From Symbiodinium natans (lineage: Eukaryota > Sar > Dinophyceae > Suessiales > Symbiodiniaceae), in contig CAJNDS010002294.1 in assembly GCA_905221605.1 (NCBI GenBank), positions 438,501-502,500 of the forward strand: DNA of 64,000 bases, written 5' to 3'. This document shows, piece by piece, positions 35,235 through 47,540 of this stretch (the first letter of the stretch is position 1; every line of letters begins with the position of its first letter). The position numbers and the translations under genes are program-made. The notes beneath the pieces are model-generated. The model ran no database searches, had not been told where the DNA came from, and saw only the letters and a program-made list of their open reading frames with translations.

Positions 35235-38200
35235 GGCAGTATGCACGGCGCTCACCAGCAACACACTGGTATGCTGCCCTCCTTGAGATGGCAAGTCATC
35301 CAGCACAAGGACCTGTCAATCGTCGAGGCTCGAGGGTCAGTCATGTAGATCGGCTGACCTGTGTCAGGTAGCGAGTCAGCATCGGTAAGTTGCATTTAGT
35401 AAGTTTAGCGACTCAATGCTTTTGCAGGAGGAGCCTGCAGACCCAGCCCGCAACTCATTGACCATAATTGCCACTCACATGAAAGGTGCAATTTTTTTGC
35501 TACAGACAAGGATGTTCTGCATCGCTGGCTCAAGGCAGCCAATCAAAGAAGGTCTGGTAAGGTAGCGCCGCCCGCCTGCCATGTCCGTTGGGCTGTTGCT
35601 GACGGCAAACGCAGTGCCCTGCGGGTCGCCGCTGAACTCAAACGGGTCTGACAGTGCTCGGGGCAACCCGCTCCATGCTATGGAGCAGACAAGGATGGAA
35701 AAAGAAAAAGAAGAAGAAGAACAACCACAAAAGAGAGTTGATATACGCGAATCATAGCAGAGGCATGCCAAGCGCCAGCACATTGGCTGGGATGTCCGAG
35801 CAAAGAGGATGCTGAGGGAAGCACACCATGAGACTTGCCGTCAATTGGCACTCCCACAACGTCCAATGCAGTACTGATGTTGAAAAGATGTTCCGTAGCA
35901 GTTGAGTTATGTTTTGTTTGACCGCCTTGCCAGTGCTTCCAAGGATCACAGCGTGCAAGACATGCACCTATCATCCACGTTACAGAAGAACCGGAGGCAT
36001 CAAAGACTACTGGAAAACAAGCTGCCGCTGGAGAGAATCCAAGCTGCATCCGGTAAGTGTGGGGAAGCTAGAACTTGCCAAGAGCTCGTGCAAAAACAAG
36101 CCCAAGTCATCGTAGCGTCGTAGCGCAAAGTCGTCCAGCCTCTTATGGAAGCTATGGGCCCAAGCTGGCGGTTGATGACTTGGATCGGCAAGCCCTTACT
36201 TCTTAAATTGCTCAAGTCTACGAACCTGGAATCGAGCTCAGGCAACTCTAAGAGGAGTGGGAAGTGACAAGACCCTAAGCCCTACAAGGGCTGTTAAAAA
36301 TATACCTTGAAGGCTAACCTGGAGAAGCCACAAGTCGGCTGAGATGTCGGCGTCCGAAGTACAGCAACTAGTAGAAACGATGTCTTGTAGACAAAAGGGG
36401 TCACAAGTGACGCTGTCAGTGTTGTTTTCTCGTGGAGTGCTGCAAGAAGCCAACCGCTTTAGCCCAGCACAGCCCATAAGAAGCGCGTCTTCATGAACTA
36501 AACGCAGCTGTTTAACAGACATTGACAATCAGGGTCCGCCTCCGCGCCGTCTGGCCTCTCTCTCGGCCCAAGCGCGACTTGGACGTGTTGTGTTGGTTAT
36601 TCACTCACTGCACGCACAAAGTCCCACCAGATCATGACAGCCTCAATAAGGCCGTGCCGGCAAGCAGCGCACCCTTCAAGCCTGTTTGGGAGCTGAAGGA
36701 GTTGCCCTCGCTGATGCACCTCGGCATGAAAAGCATCTTTTTGAAGGCCCGGGTATTGATGCTGCTACCAAGGTGCAGGGACTGGTCGTTGGGATTTGGG
36801 TTCGCAGCTGCGTTTGCATAGTTTTAATCGTTGCTTGGCGCCTGCATTTCGAGGCCCGCGTCATCGGTAATGTCGCCGATGTCCTCACCTACTTCGCGCG
36901 CGGAACTCCTTTTTTTGACAATCACATCCTGCATGAGTGAGGTTGGATGTTGGGATGCTCATCGTGTGCGTGTACTCTAAGGGGGGCTGCACGACCCCAT
37001 GTCGTCTACGATCTCGTTCTTGCAAGATGCTGCCTGCCGGGAATGGCCAACTTGCTTCTTCATGTGCCTCATTCTTTCGAAACATGTGGGATCGCCGGTG
37101 CTGAAAGGGAAAGTGGTGAATGCCTTAATCTTCCGAAATATGTTCTTGTGTGTTATGATAAGGAGCTACACGAGAGCACATCAGAACGTTTGAGCATGTA
37201 AATGGTTTAGTCGCATGAGATCACGTCATATTGAATGCCGATGCCCAGTCTATCAAGAATGACTACTGCGGGCAGCTTCGTTGGAACGCCAAGCACCTTG
37301 CTTGCATTTGCGGGCAATGGTTCACCCCTCCCGCTTCGCAATATCAAGCTGTATGTCCTAAATACAGCCTGGGGTGAGGTGGGGCTTCAAGAGGCGTCCG
37401 GACGGCGGATTCTGGATGAAGTGACACACGCCGCTGCGCCAAGCAAGTAGGCTTGTGGAGTTGTTCACGATGAAGCTGATACAGAACCTTGTAAAATCAC
37501 GTGTGGGCAGATGAGGATTGCTGTTGCAGGTGCACCGAAGCCATAAAGCATTGATGTTCCACGTACAAGTATTACTTGGGAAATGCTACTCCCCACTGCG
37601 AGCATTGCGAGTCGCCACGAGCCGAGGATGGCCTTGACAAAGCGTCTCACAAAATGATGGGTTATGATGGGTTGTGGCGGTTGTGGTTCGTGTAGTGTAG
37701 TGATGATAGCGTAGTGATTTGATCACGTGTCGCAAGACTTTAGCTTGTCCTTGTCCAGATCCATGACAGGCGGATCCAACAATGCAGCTTGCAAGCAGAG
37801 TATGGACTCATGGACTTCTGGGAAGGTGATAGCAGCCGCATCCCAAAGGGAGAGGCTTCGTACACTCTAGTCGCCCTTAGTTTCTGCTGCTTCGGCAAAC
37901 AAGCAGAAGCTTCGAGTGAAAAAGGCTGTGCCTGGCTTCGCTGTTTATGGAGCATGGCGGTCATGCATTGAAAAATTTCTGCCTTTCCCTCGCTGATAGA
38001 GACCAGTATCATAGTTTTCCTGGGAGCTGCTAGTTCTTGTCTCATAAACTTCACTATTCATCCCCTGAGATGGCGTGCATTTGCAGATGACCACAAACGC
38101 CGGGTTGCAGCCAGAAGTGAGCAGCTGGTTCCACGATGCTTGTGTAATTAGGTCTGCGCCTTCGATGCGCTTCGAGAAGCGGAACGCTCAGCATCACACA

Positions 38201-41200
38201 AGAGCAAGTGCTGAAGGCCTCAGCCATATGTTAACCACGTTTAACTGCCAAGGCCATCGAGCTCGACCCAAGCAGGGGCAGTCCACTTAGAAACACGAAA
38301 GAAGGGCCATAACCTGCATGTACAGTACTGGTACAAGGTCAGGACAGGCATTGGTGATGCGGCTGAGGTCAGGCTTATGCAGAATTGGCATGCTGTTTGG
38401 GCGACCCAGCAGCACCGCCTGCTTTTCGGTTTGCTGTTGGGTTTCTTTGCGGTCTTCGCAGCACGCCTCCACGAGGTTCTCGTCGGACTGTCAACCTGCT
38501 TGGCGAAGAGCCACAGTCTCAGAGCTTGCCCGCAAAAAGTCAGGAAAAATCGTGAGCTCACGGCAGTCAGTCCAGCATCCAAGGTACGATGAAAAGGGCT
38601 TGTGCGTCAAAGCTTTGAAACTGGATCCTTCGCCATGCCCCTGCAACCAAGTGATGTCATTTGATCACACAGACAAGGCAAGTGTGCTAATTTCGCTAAG
38701 GCTGGAGGCTGCACAGGAACACTTGGGGAAGTTGCTGCAGGCTCAGCATGGTGTTGTGATGGAATGAGCACAGCCCTGCCCGAATTCAGAGGATGGAGAA
38801 CAGATTCGGATTCGTGGCAAGGCTCAGCCCTCAGCGCCCCCAGTGCCCAACTTGTCTTTAACCTCCAGCCAGCAGCCCCAAGACATGAGCATGATGCTCC
38901 GACGAGTTGCCGATGAAATTTGGATACATTCCTCTTCCATGTTTGTAGCTTTAGCACAGAGCAGCAGGTCATCCTCGTATTCTCTAGTGAGGTTTGGACA
39001 ATTCCATACGGTTCTTGACTTGATCGGGGAGCGAGTGAAGGGCACTGAGATACATGCTACATGGCAACAGAGGTGAAGACGTGTCGGGCCGTTGTGTAGT
39101 TGAATCAAGGGCATCAGGATTCGCAAACGGCATCTTTGACACTGGACCTGATAGAGTAAATACCCTGCAGCCATGTCTTGCCTCCACTGGCTCCAGCGTG
39201 CAGCTTAGCACGATGAATCTTGTTTTCAGCAATTTTCTCTTCGGCAGTTGAGAATGGAAAGGGCTACTGTTGAGCAGGCCAATCGTGGTGGCATGCATCT
39301 TGCATGCGACTGCAGCGGCCGAGGAAAGCCACACCGTTGTGACGGAAACGTGCTCAAACAAGATGAATCAAGATTATGTACAGAATTGTACACATGACGT
39401 GGTACCAATATGTACATCAATGTACTGCGTGTTGTTGGAAGGATGGAAGTTGCTCTGCCGACAGCGCGGCGGCGGGACAAGTGCTCAGTATTGCTGCCCA
39501 CATGGCAGGTGTTATGCAGCTTGGTCTTGTGTCTACCTTTTCAATCCGTACTGAGTGTTTGCTGCAGGCTCGTGTATCCAACCATCAGGGCCAGAAACTC
39601 TTGCTCACGAGATTGAAGGCTTTAAGCAGGACCAGCTGATCTTGTATGGAGTGCAGAGCACGTGATGATGACTGCAGAGTAAGTTGTGCCGACGGTAGAC
39701 ACAGCAGGACATGGAGAGGATGTGTCCAAAAGTCGACTCCATCGCAGCTCACACCGTCCTCTGGGCGTTGGGCATACTGAAGCGAGCTACGGGGACAATG
39801 TCCATGGTGCAGGGCCCTCAACTACTGCGATGTTGCAACGAGAGCGATTCCTTGCTCTGACATCTCTGACGCAGTTGGCTGGCTTAGGGGTTTTGAAAGC
39901 AGATAGGAGCAGTGATGTCAACTTGGGCATGAGGTCTCTGTGGCCATCAGGCAAGGACATCAACAGTTTGAAGCAAGCTGTGCAGCGTACTCGAAGCTGG
40001 ACCAGGTGTGCATCCAGAGGATTTCGCGGACGAGAGACCCGCCTGCAGCAAGAGCCAATGTCCTAAGTCTCCTAAGTTGGTATGTGGACACACTCATGGT
40101 TTGTCATGAGGTACACCGCAGCTGTCATGACGATAGTCGGTCGGGTCCTCCTGGGGATTTACAAAACCCGGGACAAGGCGCGTTCTGTCAGCACGGAACA
40201 CAGTTGTATCGTTCTACCCAGGTTCTACCGCATTTCGGTGAATTGAAGCGGGGATTAGATCCTCATGTGTTGGGTGCCCTCTCAGGAGCTCACAGCTGCA
40301 CAAGGATCCTAAGTCAGAAGGGAGGACTTGCTCACGAAACAGGGGTTCTCTATGGTTCTCTTTGGAGGCATCCGTAGGGTCTGTGTTGAGTGCTTCATGG
40401 CACCCAAGCGCGAAAGAGGATGTTGTTCCGGTGTAGGGCGAACCACCACTGGTTGCGTATCTCTTGCCATGGCTCGGATTTGAGCTCACAGGATGTGGTT
40501 TGGAACCTTGTCCAAAGTACTGAGTATGGTTTCGAAAAGTTCGGCTCAATTAGGTTCGCGATTCCACGTCTGCATGTTCCAAGTGTCGCTCTCATTGCTG
40601 AGCAGGGCGCGACATGATTTCAGAGGAGAGGTGACACAATCGTTCGCAACTGTGCAGTCGTACGTGAATGTTCCGACGGAGATGCTGCAGCGCGAAGACG
40701 TCCTTGAGGCCCATAGCTGCAGACATTCTTCGTATTTTAAACTTGTTTGTCTGCAGTCGTGCACAAGTTGTGCAAGGTGGAAAACATCCATGCGCCTCAC
40801 TATGACGTGGATGGCAATCCGAATTTCTATTGGTTCGAGGCCCCGGTCACATCCTGAATGTCAGCTGTACCAATGCACATCTTCTGCACAGAACGCAGGC
40901 CATGGTGCCACACTTCGTGCTGAGGAGAACCTACCTGACTGCTTCTAAAAGAAGTTACAGAAGATATCACCAGCTACACTACAAGCTTTTAAGTGCATCT
41001 TCGCACAAGTGGGGAAACAGCAGGATGGCGTACGTGCCGATGATGACCTGCTTCTACAGCGCCCTTCGCAAGTTGAACGTCGAGAACAGCAGCTTGACAG
41101 GACCGAGGGGAAGTCTGTCACTCCTTCGCCCAGATTCCAAGGAAGCAGGTGGAGCATCACCGAAGGGTGTGAAGGTGTGCGAAGGGAGGTTTGTCTGAGC

Positions 41201-41265
41201 TGAAAAATTGCAGGCATTAAAGGTCGGAAAGGCCAGGACACACTGACCATTGGTCTATCTACACC
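35235..41265. other. Unassigned DNA with scattered short open frames
   Basis: Nothing in this 6-kb stretch is assignable. Frames that read somewhat like exons are at 35960-36115, 36655-36760, 38860-38990 and 40940-41130, all on the plus strand, without splice partners or motifs. No RNA gene or structured repeat was seen. Confidence 0.35.
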
Positions 41266-41480
41266 ATGTCCTGGCAGGACGATTTGATGATGCTCTGGAC
41301 GATCCGACTCACAACACGTGGGACGCCGTCCTGAAATCAGGGAAGTTCAAGAGCAAAAGAGATTGGGTGATGAGCTTCTACGACATCGCGCACACCTGGG
41401 ATGGCAACCTCTTGTGGCCAAAGCAGATGACAGACTTTAGCGTGTACCTCAAAAAGGAGCCCTGTCTAAGACTTCCGTGA
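41266..41480 (+). CDS. Exon-like open frame, unknown product
   Basis: The segment follows a CAG acceptor-like site and encodes an aromatic-rich peptide (RFDDALDDPTHNTWDAVL, then DWVMSFYDIAHTWDGNLLW). Trp/Tyr/His density and absence of low complexity make it a credible exon. I do not recognise the family. Confidence 0.35.
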
Positions 41481-44389
41481 GCAGAACCGACGTGCCTCAA
41501 CGATACCCAAAAGACATTAAAAGACCACAGCTTGCCAGGATGAGTGGGATGATCAAGTAGAGAGAGCCATCGCCTTCCACCTGATCGGAGCTCACAGGCC
41601 TTCCCTAGAGTATCCTAGAGTCTTAGAGCTGAAGAGCTGAGTGCCTTTCCGCGTGCTTTTTGTCAAATGAAAGTTGCTGAGAGATTTCGCACAACCCCCC
41701 AGCAGGTTGGAGGCTGGCTCCTTTTCCTTCAAGGATGTGCCAGGTGTTGGTGACGTGGAGCTTCCATTCAGGCAGCTAGGCTGATTTGATGTTGTGTTCC
41801 TCGCTTCGGAATGTGTGGACTTTCCGCTTGGTAGAATATGCTATGTTGGCTCTAAAGTGTTTACAGTGTTTACAGGCAATGCAGAGCGCTCGTTCACAAC
41901 AAACTTGAAGCACAAACGGAAGGCCTCCGCATACCCCTCACAAACCCACCCACTGGAGCCAGGTGTAGCCCATGCTGTGCGGCCGAGGATAGCTCTTAAC
42001 ATGTTCAGCGGCCTCACGGTGCGCGATGGCTTCGGCAAATATGGTGTGGATTTGCATCTCGAATGGTACATGCGGAATGTGACGGCTGTAGGCTAATTTG
42101 TCCACGTTATTGACGGCTGCTCCTCACACACTGTACTGCCCTTACCAAGGTACTTCAATCAAGGCACCACGCTTATGTCTTCTTTGGCTCTCTTGTTGAG
42201 GGTTCTTCGGGGCTCCTGAGCACTTGCGGACTGGCCGAGCTGTAGAGTGCGTGTTTGTTTCGTGTGCGTTGTTTCGTGCGTGCCTTTGCCCCCGCTTTGT
42301 CTTCTCCTTGTACATGGCACTCTCATGCCAGTTCTTTTAGTTTCGTGCTAACACCCTGCTGACTAATGCCAAGATGAGCTGCCCGTTCTCTTGGTCACAC
42401 CAGATGGCGACACTGTTCCCTAGCTGCCATGGCTGTGGAGCAGTGGGCATTGCCGAACGTTGTGAAGCGTTGGTGTCCTTCGACTCGTGGCTTCGTTGCC
42501 AACATGGTCATGGACCAGGTTGCCCGCGGGGATAAGCAGCGCGGCTCTTGGAGGGCGCTTGGAGAGTCATCTCCCTTGCAAAAAGAGCGAGACAAAATAG
42601 GAGAGCCTCTGACGACTCAGGTGGCAGTATTGGAAGTTCGTATGGAGAAGCACCTTGGTCACAGGCCTCGGACTGCTCTCTGCATTTTGGTCTCTTTGCC
42701 AAATTCATCCAAATTCCATATGCTTTCTTTTCCGCTTTTAGGTGCTCTTTTGAGTGCTCCCCCGAGACATTCCCACACATGGCCTTCACCAAATTTGGAA
42801 ATGACTCTCAAGGCGTCACCCTGGTGGACCACCTTCACTTTACACATTTCAGGCCCTCATGGCCATTCAATGTCTTGAAGCCACTGTCCCACTCAACTGC
42901 AGACAGATGTCTCTCCTCTTCAGGACAGCCAACTTGCTTGCACGTGCCAGTCGAGACTTGGAGACACTCATTTACAGCCTTTGCTCTGTCAGCATCACTG
43001 CTTTAAGTTGAAGCTTGCAGCAACTTCGCGCATTCTAAGACTTCTAAAATCTTCTAAACAGTCCAGGAATTGCTCTTCCAGCCGATCATCCCCAGCGGCG
43101 TCTGCTTTCCATCTTCACATTCGGCTCTATTTTCGTCAACATTCAGGCAGGTGCTGTTGAGAGATGAGGCACCGAAGGAGCCGCAAGAGAATGGGCCAAG
43201 CTGCAGGCAGTTCATGTACTGCTGGGCACGGAACTCGAGACGTTCCGCTTTTTGCTTCCTAAATGCCATCCGGCCTGGGTCATCCTCGAGTTTAGGAGGG
43301 TTAGTAAAGTCAGGTCCAAACCATTTACTGCACCGAGCAACTCCTTTCTCAGATTTTGTGAAGTTGAGCGGCGACCTTACAGCTTCGCAGAGATATGCAG
43401 AGTTCTCTTCTCATCGAAGATCCAAAGCTTAGGCCACAAGGTCCCGGCAATGCTTGATGACATCACAGATGCGCCTTCAATCCAGGCGCTGGTCACATGA
43501 CTGCGCTGCAACTGCTAGAGTTTCATTCAAAGCAGGCGATAGTGGAAGACGATGAGTGGAGGAGGACCATCCCCCAGTTGAAGCTGCGGCATCGGACATG
43601 TCGAGCTCAACATCCGGAGCAGCCATGCGTACAATCGGCGTACAATCGGCGTACAATGCGTAGACTGCTCAGTGCGAGGCTTTCTCCCAAGTTGCAATCC
43701 TTGCCCTTCTACGCCGATGGCCGACTGCTTTGGAAAGCAATCAGAAAGTGCCTCGGACTGCCTCGGAGCCCACTAGGTCTAGATTGAAGCCGGGCCGAAG
43801 CCGCAGGGGCCAAATAGAAGGGCACGCATTGCATTTCACAGCGCAGGTTCGTAGCCGAGGCATTCCCGCTTCTCGGTTTGCACGCAGTTTGTGTTATGTC
43901 TCAGGTCAAGAGGGTTTCCCGATGTGTGTTTGTGGTGGCAGAGGCCGATGCCCTGCGTCCTATTTCATCGATAAATCTGTTCGATTTCTAAGGAAGCTCA
44001 TTCTATGCCATGCCGGATCCACAGCTTCTACGCTTCTACGCTTGCAAACATGTGGATGTTTGTAGGCCAGGACCCTCGTGCAATTGAACGGAGACACGGC
44101 ACAGGCAAATGGTACGATGAGCGAGCCAGTGGCAAGACTCAAAGTCGAGATGATCAACGAGACTCTACAGGACCTCCACAGATCCAAACAATCAACATCA
44201 CAGATGCTTGTTCACCAACTCTATGCAGGCCGGCTACCACGTTGATGAAAGGCTGAACAAGCTCTACAAAGGTGATGCGCTTGAGGCACCTTGGCTACGG
44301 AAACTTCACTGAAAGAGTTGCTGCGAGATTGTGCTTGTATAGAAGAACGATGTTAGGGTTATTGTTTATGTCCACACAAAAACGGCCTA
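41481..44389. other. Unassigned DNA
   Basis: Exon-like frames occur at about 41794-42096, 42690-42850 and 44120-44250 on the plus strand, but none matches a family that I can name. The 43640-43660 stretch holds a short GTACAATCGGC direct repeat. No RNA genes were found. Confidence 0.35.
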
Positions 44390-44419
44390 AACAAATAAAT
44401 ATATATATATATATATTTA

Positions 44420-44450
<31 letters not shown>
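44390..44450. repeat. (TA)n and (TTTA)n microsatellite
   Basis: A TA run passes into about eight TTTA units, which abut the dispersed 32-base element. Microsatellite tails next to dispersed repeats are typical of non-LTR element ends. Confidence 0.9.
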
Positions 44451-44477
44451 TGGCTACCGCCAGTGCCGCCGACCCCA
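44446..44477. repeat. Dispersed 32-base element, copy 2
   Basis: It is identical to 28765-28796 over 32 bases in the same orientation. Here it directly follows a (TTTA)n tract. Confidence 0.8.
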
Positions 44478-44579
44478 AACCCGCAAAAGTCCCGCGGACG
44501 GCGTCGCGGAGAAGGCCTGGCATCGCGTTTTTGCTCCGAAGTTGAAGGTTTCGGAGATTGATCTAAGTTTATGTTTAAG

Positions 44580-44770
44580 CTCAGGGTTTAGGGTTTAGGG
44601 GTTCTAAAGTCGACCGTCTGGTCGCTTCGGGTTTTAAAGTCGCTTGGGGTTTTAAAGTCGACCCTCTTGTCGCTTTCCAGGGTCTAGGGTTTAGGGTTTA
44701 GGGGGGTTTAGGGGTTTAAGGGTTTTGGGGGTTGCTAAAAGAAACTGTAACACCTAAACTCTCAGCTTAA
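44580..44770. repeat. Degenerate TTTAGGG interstitial tract
   Basis: GGGTTTAGGG units are interleaved with a TTTTAAAGTCG(A/C) word repeated about four times. It is telomere-like but degenerate and internal. Confidence 0.75.
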
Positions 44771-44839
44771 CTCCGAATCTTGGGGTTTAGCTTTAAGATG
44801 TCTCGTCAATGGAAGTGCTTGGAAACCAAAAAAAAAAAC

Positions 44840-45440
44840 GAAGTTAGCAAAAAATAGGGAAAAATAGGAAAACTCAAAAGCTTAGAATTGGACAAAAAGA
44901 GGAAAACATAGGAAAAGAACAGGAATGCAAATTAGGGAGAAAAATAGGGAGAAATATGGAAACATAGGCTTGGGAGATGTAGCAATTTAAAATAGCAAGA
45001 AAGAACCTTAGAAAAATAATGTAAAAACAGGGAAAACATAGGAAAGACATGGTGAAACACACGTGAAAATTGTACACTTAAAAAAACAAGCCAAAATAGT
45101 GACAAAATAGGAAAATATACGAAAACCAAAACGAGCCAAGCTCTCTCTTTTTTCCTAGGGTCTCCCATATTTTTCGTGTTTTTGCTTTTTTCTTAGGAAA
45201 AATAGCAAAAAAATGAAACATATACGAAAACCTAGGAAAACGAGCCAAGCTCTCTCTTTTTGAGGGTTTCCTATATTTGTACATTTTTAATTTTTCCTAG
45301 GAAACGCAGGAAAATCTGAAAAATATCGGAAACCTAGCAAAACGAGCCAAGCTCTATCTTTTCCTAGGGTTTCTTATATTTTTTTGGAGGCTATTTTTGC
45401 TAGGAAAAATAGGGAAAATAGGAAAAACCTAGGCAAACCG
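44840..45440. repeat. A-rich AAAATAGG tract with three tandem units of about 105 bases
   Basis: AAAATAGGGAAAA words dominate. Three units carrying ACGAGCCAAGCTCT start at 45131, 45240 and 45342 (periods 109 and 102), each followed by a T-tract, CCTAGGGT and an ATATTTTT block. The retroelement begins 40 bases downstream. Confidence 0.75.
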
Positions 45441-45478
45441 GTAGGGAGGTGGGGTGGGGGGGTTGGGCAGCCACTGCC

Positions 45479-45628
45479 GTCTCCCTAACACCGGTAAGGT
45501 TGGTCTGGGTTAGGGTGGTCACTTTACAAGCAGTGTGTTCACACTTGATGACATGAGGCCGCTGATCGATCGTGGCCATTTTGGCTCAAGACGATCGGTC
45601 TGCGGCCCTCGTTGAGATTTTTGCAACC
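45479..45628 (+). repeat. Repeat A1 (left end)
   Basis: This 150-base left terminal repeat starts GTCTCCCTAACACCGG. It equals A2 (54882-55032) everywhere except at one position, CTCAAG here against CTGTAAG in A2. It includes a CCCTAAC...GTTAGGG short inverted repeat and the spliced-leader-like sequence. The promoter is presumably here or upstream. Confidence 0.92.
45569..45590 (+). promoter_or_regulatory. DinoSL-like sequence in repeat A1
   Basis: These 22 bases match the dinoflagellate spliced leader, recalled as DCCGTAGCCATTTTGGCTCAAG, at 20 of 22 positions, and the last 16 bases (GCCATTTTGGCTCAAG) are exact. In dinoflagellates this leader is trans-spliced to the 5' end of nuclear mRNAs, and its DNA copies mark reverse-transcribed transcripts. 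The junction falls at 45590/45591, which would leave a 75-base untranslated leader before the ORF1 ATG at 45666. Confidence 0.75.
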
Positions 45629-45665
45629 GGTCAGGTGCAGAAATAGGGCCTGGGAAGAAGAAGCA

Positions 45666-47540
45666 ATGTCGTTCCCTGGAGCTCCGCGGCGTTTTGTGCT
45701 CCCGAACCCTGTTCCGCTCGAACCGGTCGCCGAAGGTGAAGAACACAACCTGGGCCACTACGCTCCCGATGTTCAAGGCGATGTGGCTTGGGGAGATCGA
45801 CCGGTTCAGCAGCAGGATCAGTGGGACTGGGGCCAGCGCTCGTGGAACGCAGACCATCGTCGATGTGATCGCCGAGATGACCGTCGAGGAACTGGATATG
45901 GTGGCAACAATCGTGGTGGCTCCGGTTCTGCCGGATCGGGCCAACGAGTTGCTGCAGTGCATAATCCGTTCGAGATGAGGAAGCCCGACTTCGTCGCCGA
46001 GGCGATCGTGGACTCCCTCGACGTGGCCAAGAACAGCATGATCATCCTCGACAACCGCGACGATCGCATCATCTCGCCCTTCCAGAACTGGAAGAAAACT
46101 GGAAGAAAAAACTGGCTCGTCGAGGAGATCATGAGCAATGCTGCGAGCTCAATCAATGTGTTGACCGAGCGGGATCAAGTGATGCCTCCCAGCTCGGGAT
46201 TCCAATGCTCGCTGTTCGCAAACTACACGCTGGATGGGGTCAAGGCGGTGCTCGTCCTCACGATCGGATCCAGGACAGGGGCCACTTGTGCGGCTTGGGA
46301 CAGCGCAACGGCTCAAGCTCTGAGCCACGAAGCGTTCCAGCCGTTCGTCTGGCCGCTGATGAACAGCACCACTGCCACGTACGTGGACGTGAAGTTCTTC
46401 AATGGCAATGAGGTGCTGTTCCACTGGATCTTTCGAGGTTACCGCTCCGACTCCGACATGACGGTCCAGCAGCAGTTCTGCGACGAGTCGCTCATTAAGG
46501 ATGCCAGGCGTGGTCGCTTCAGGCCCTCGCTCGTCGTGGCGGTCTTCCGTGGTTGGCAGGTCTCCGTCTTCTCCTTCGAGGTTGGTGGTCGCAGCTACTC
46601 GGTGGGCCCCCATGGCACGGTCGTGGCTGGGGACTACTGTCGGTGCAACTGCGAGCTTCGCGTGACCGATCGGTCATCGCCGGAAAGTTTCGGCAATGAT
46701 GCCGATCGAGTCGAGTTCCGCTTTCGGGACGCGAACAATCGGATCGACCTGAAATGCGGTCGGGTGTCGGTCCCGGGTACCTGGTTGGCTGTTAGTCATA
46801 TCTCAGGACCCGCGTTGATCAACACCATCGAGCGCTGCCGTGGTCAGCGTGCTCGCGTGGAGGGACCTGATCAGGTCCAGCAGTTTGCGCAGATGGCGAC
46901 CATCTTTGCGCCCTGGTTCAGGAACTCCGAGACGACCGAGGATCATCAAACTGGCGTGCTCGCGTGCCATTTCGAGATGCTCAACCCGGCCGACTTTCAC
47001 CTTCGAGCTCGCTCTAAGCTTCGGATCATGGCGCCGCACTATGTGGACCAGGCGGCGATCGCGCATCGCAGCCACGAGGACGAGTTCGACGCGCAGTTCG
47101 TCTCTGGGCCACCCGCGATCGCCAACGAAGCAGCAAGGCTGGCAGCAGGACAGCTCCAAACGCAGGCAGAGGCTAGGGCGCTCGTGGACCAGGAAGCCGA
47201 GCCTTCGACGGCACAGGATCGGTTCGACCTGAGAACCTCTGACCTTGGCTCGATCTCGGCAGTTCGCCGTGGCAGTGAAGAAGAAGGCTTCCGCGACACT
47301 CGTGATGAGTATCGAGCGGACATGCGGGTCTCTCGCACCACTGCAGCGATCACCCCCCAGGTCTTCACCGAGGTCCTGCACCGTCAAGAGGCCGCTTTCC
47401 GGCCATCGACTGTTCAGGTGGAGTCTGTCGATCAACAGGGTGCACTTCAAGAACCAGCTTCTTCGCAGACGGCAGCTCCCACAGGGCCTCCTCGCTCCTT
47501 TGGCCCAGCTGGTCAGACAAGCTTGGATGGCTCGGCCTGA
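45666..47540 (+). CDS. Retroelement ORF1, unknown (624 residues)
   Basis: This is the first ATG after the putative leader junction, 37 bases past A1. The N-terminal 100 residues are disordered and rich in Gly, Asp, Arg and Gln (WGDRPVQQQDQWDWG, GGNNRGGSGSAGSG). The middle 300 residues look globular with many aromatic and beta-type stretches (VKAVLVLTIG, VDVKFFNGNEVLFHWIF). The C-terminal 150 are Gln/Ala/Glu-rich. I recognise no gag, capsid or protease motif. By position it could be a capsid or accessory protein. It ends in TGA, and 21 further sense codons follow in frame before the next TGA. Confidence 0.75.
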   Translation: MSFPGAPRRFVLPNPVPLEPVAEGEEHNLGHYAPDVQGDVAWGDRPVQQQDQWDWGQRSWNADHRRCDRRDDRRGTGYGGNNRGGSGSAGSGQRVAAVHNPFEMRKPDFVAEAIVDSLDVAKNSMIILDNRDDRIISPFQNWKKTGRKNWLVEEIMSNAASSINVLTERDQVMPPSSGFQCSLFANYTLDGVKAVLVLTIGSRTGATCAAWDSATAQALSHEAFQPFVWPLMNSTTATYVDVKFFNGNEVLFHWIFRGYRSDSDMTVQQQFCDESLIKDARRGRFRPSLVVAVFRGWQVSVFSFEVGGRSYSVGPHGTVVAGDYCRCNCELRVTDRSSPESFGNDADRVEFRFRDANNRIDLKCGRVSVPGTWLAVSHISGPALINTIERCRGQRARVEGPDQVQQFAQMATIFAPWFRNSETTEDHQTGVLACHFEMLNPADFHLRARSKLRIMAPHYVDQAAIAHRSHEDEFDAQFVSGPPAIANEAARLAAGQLQTQAEARALVDQEAEPSTAQDRFDLRTSDLGSISAVRRGSEEEGFRDTRDEYRADMRVSRTTAAITPQVFTEVLHRQEAAFRPSTVQVESVDQQGALQEPASSQTAAPTGPPRSFGPAGQTSLDGSA

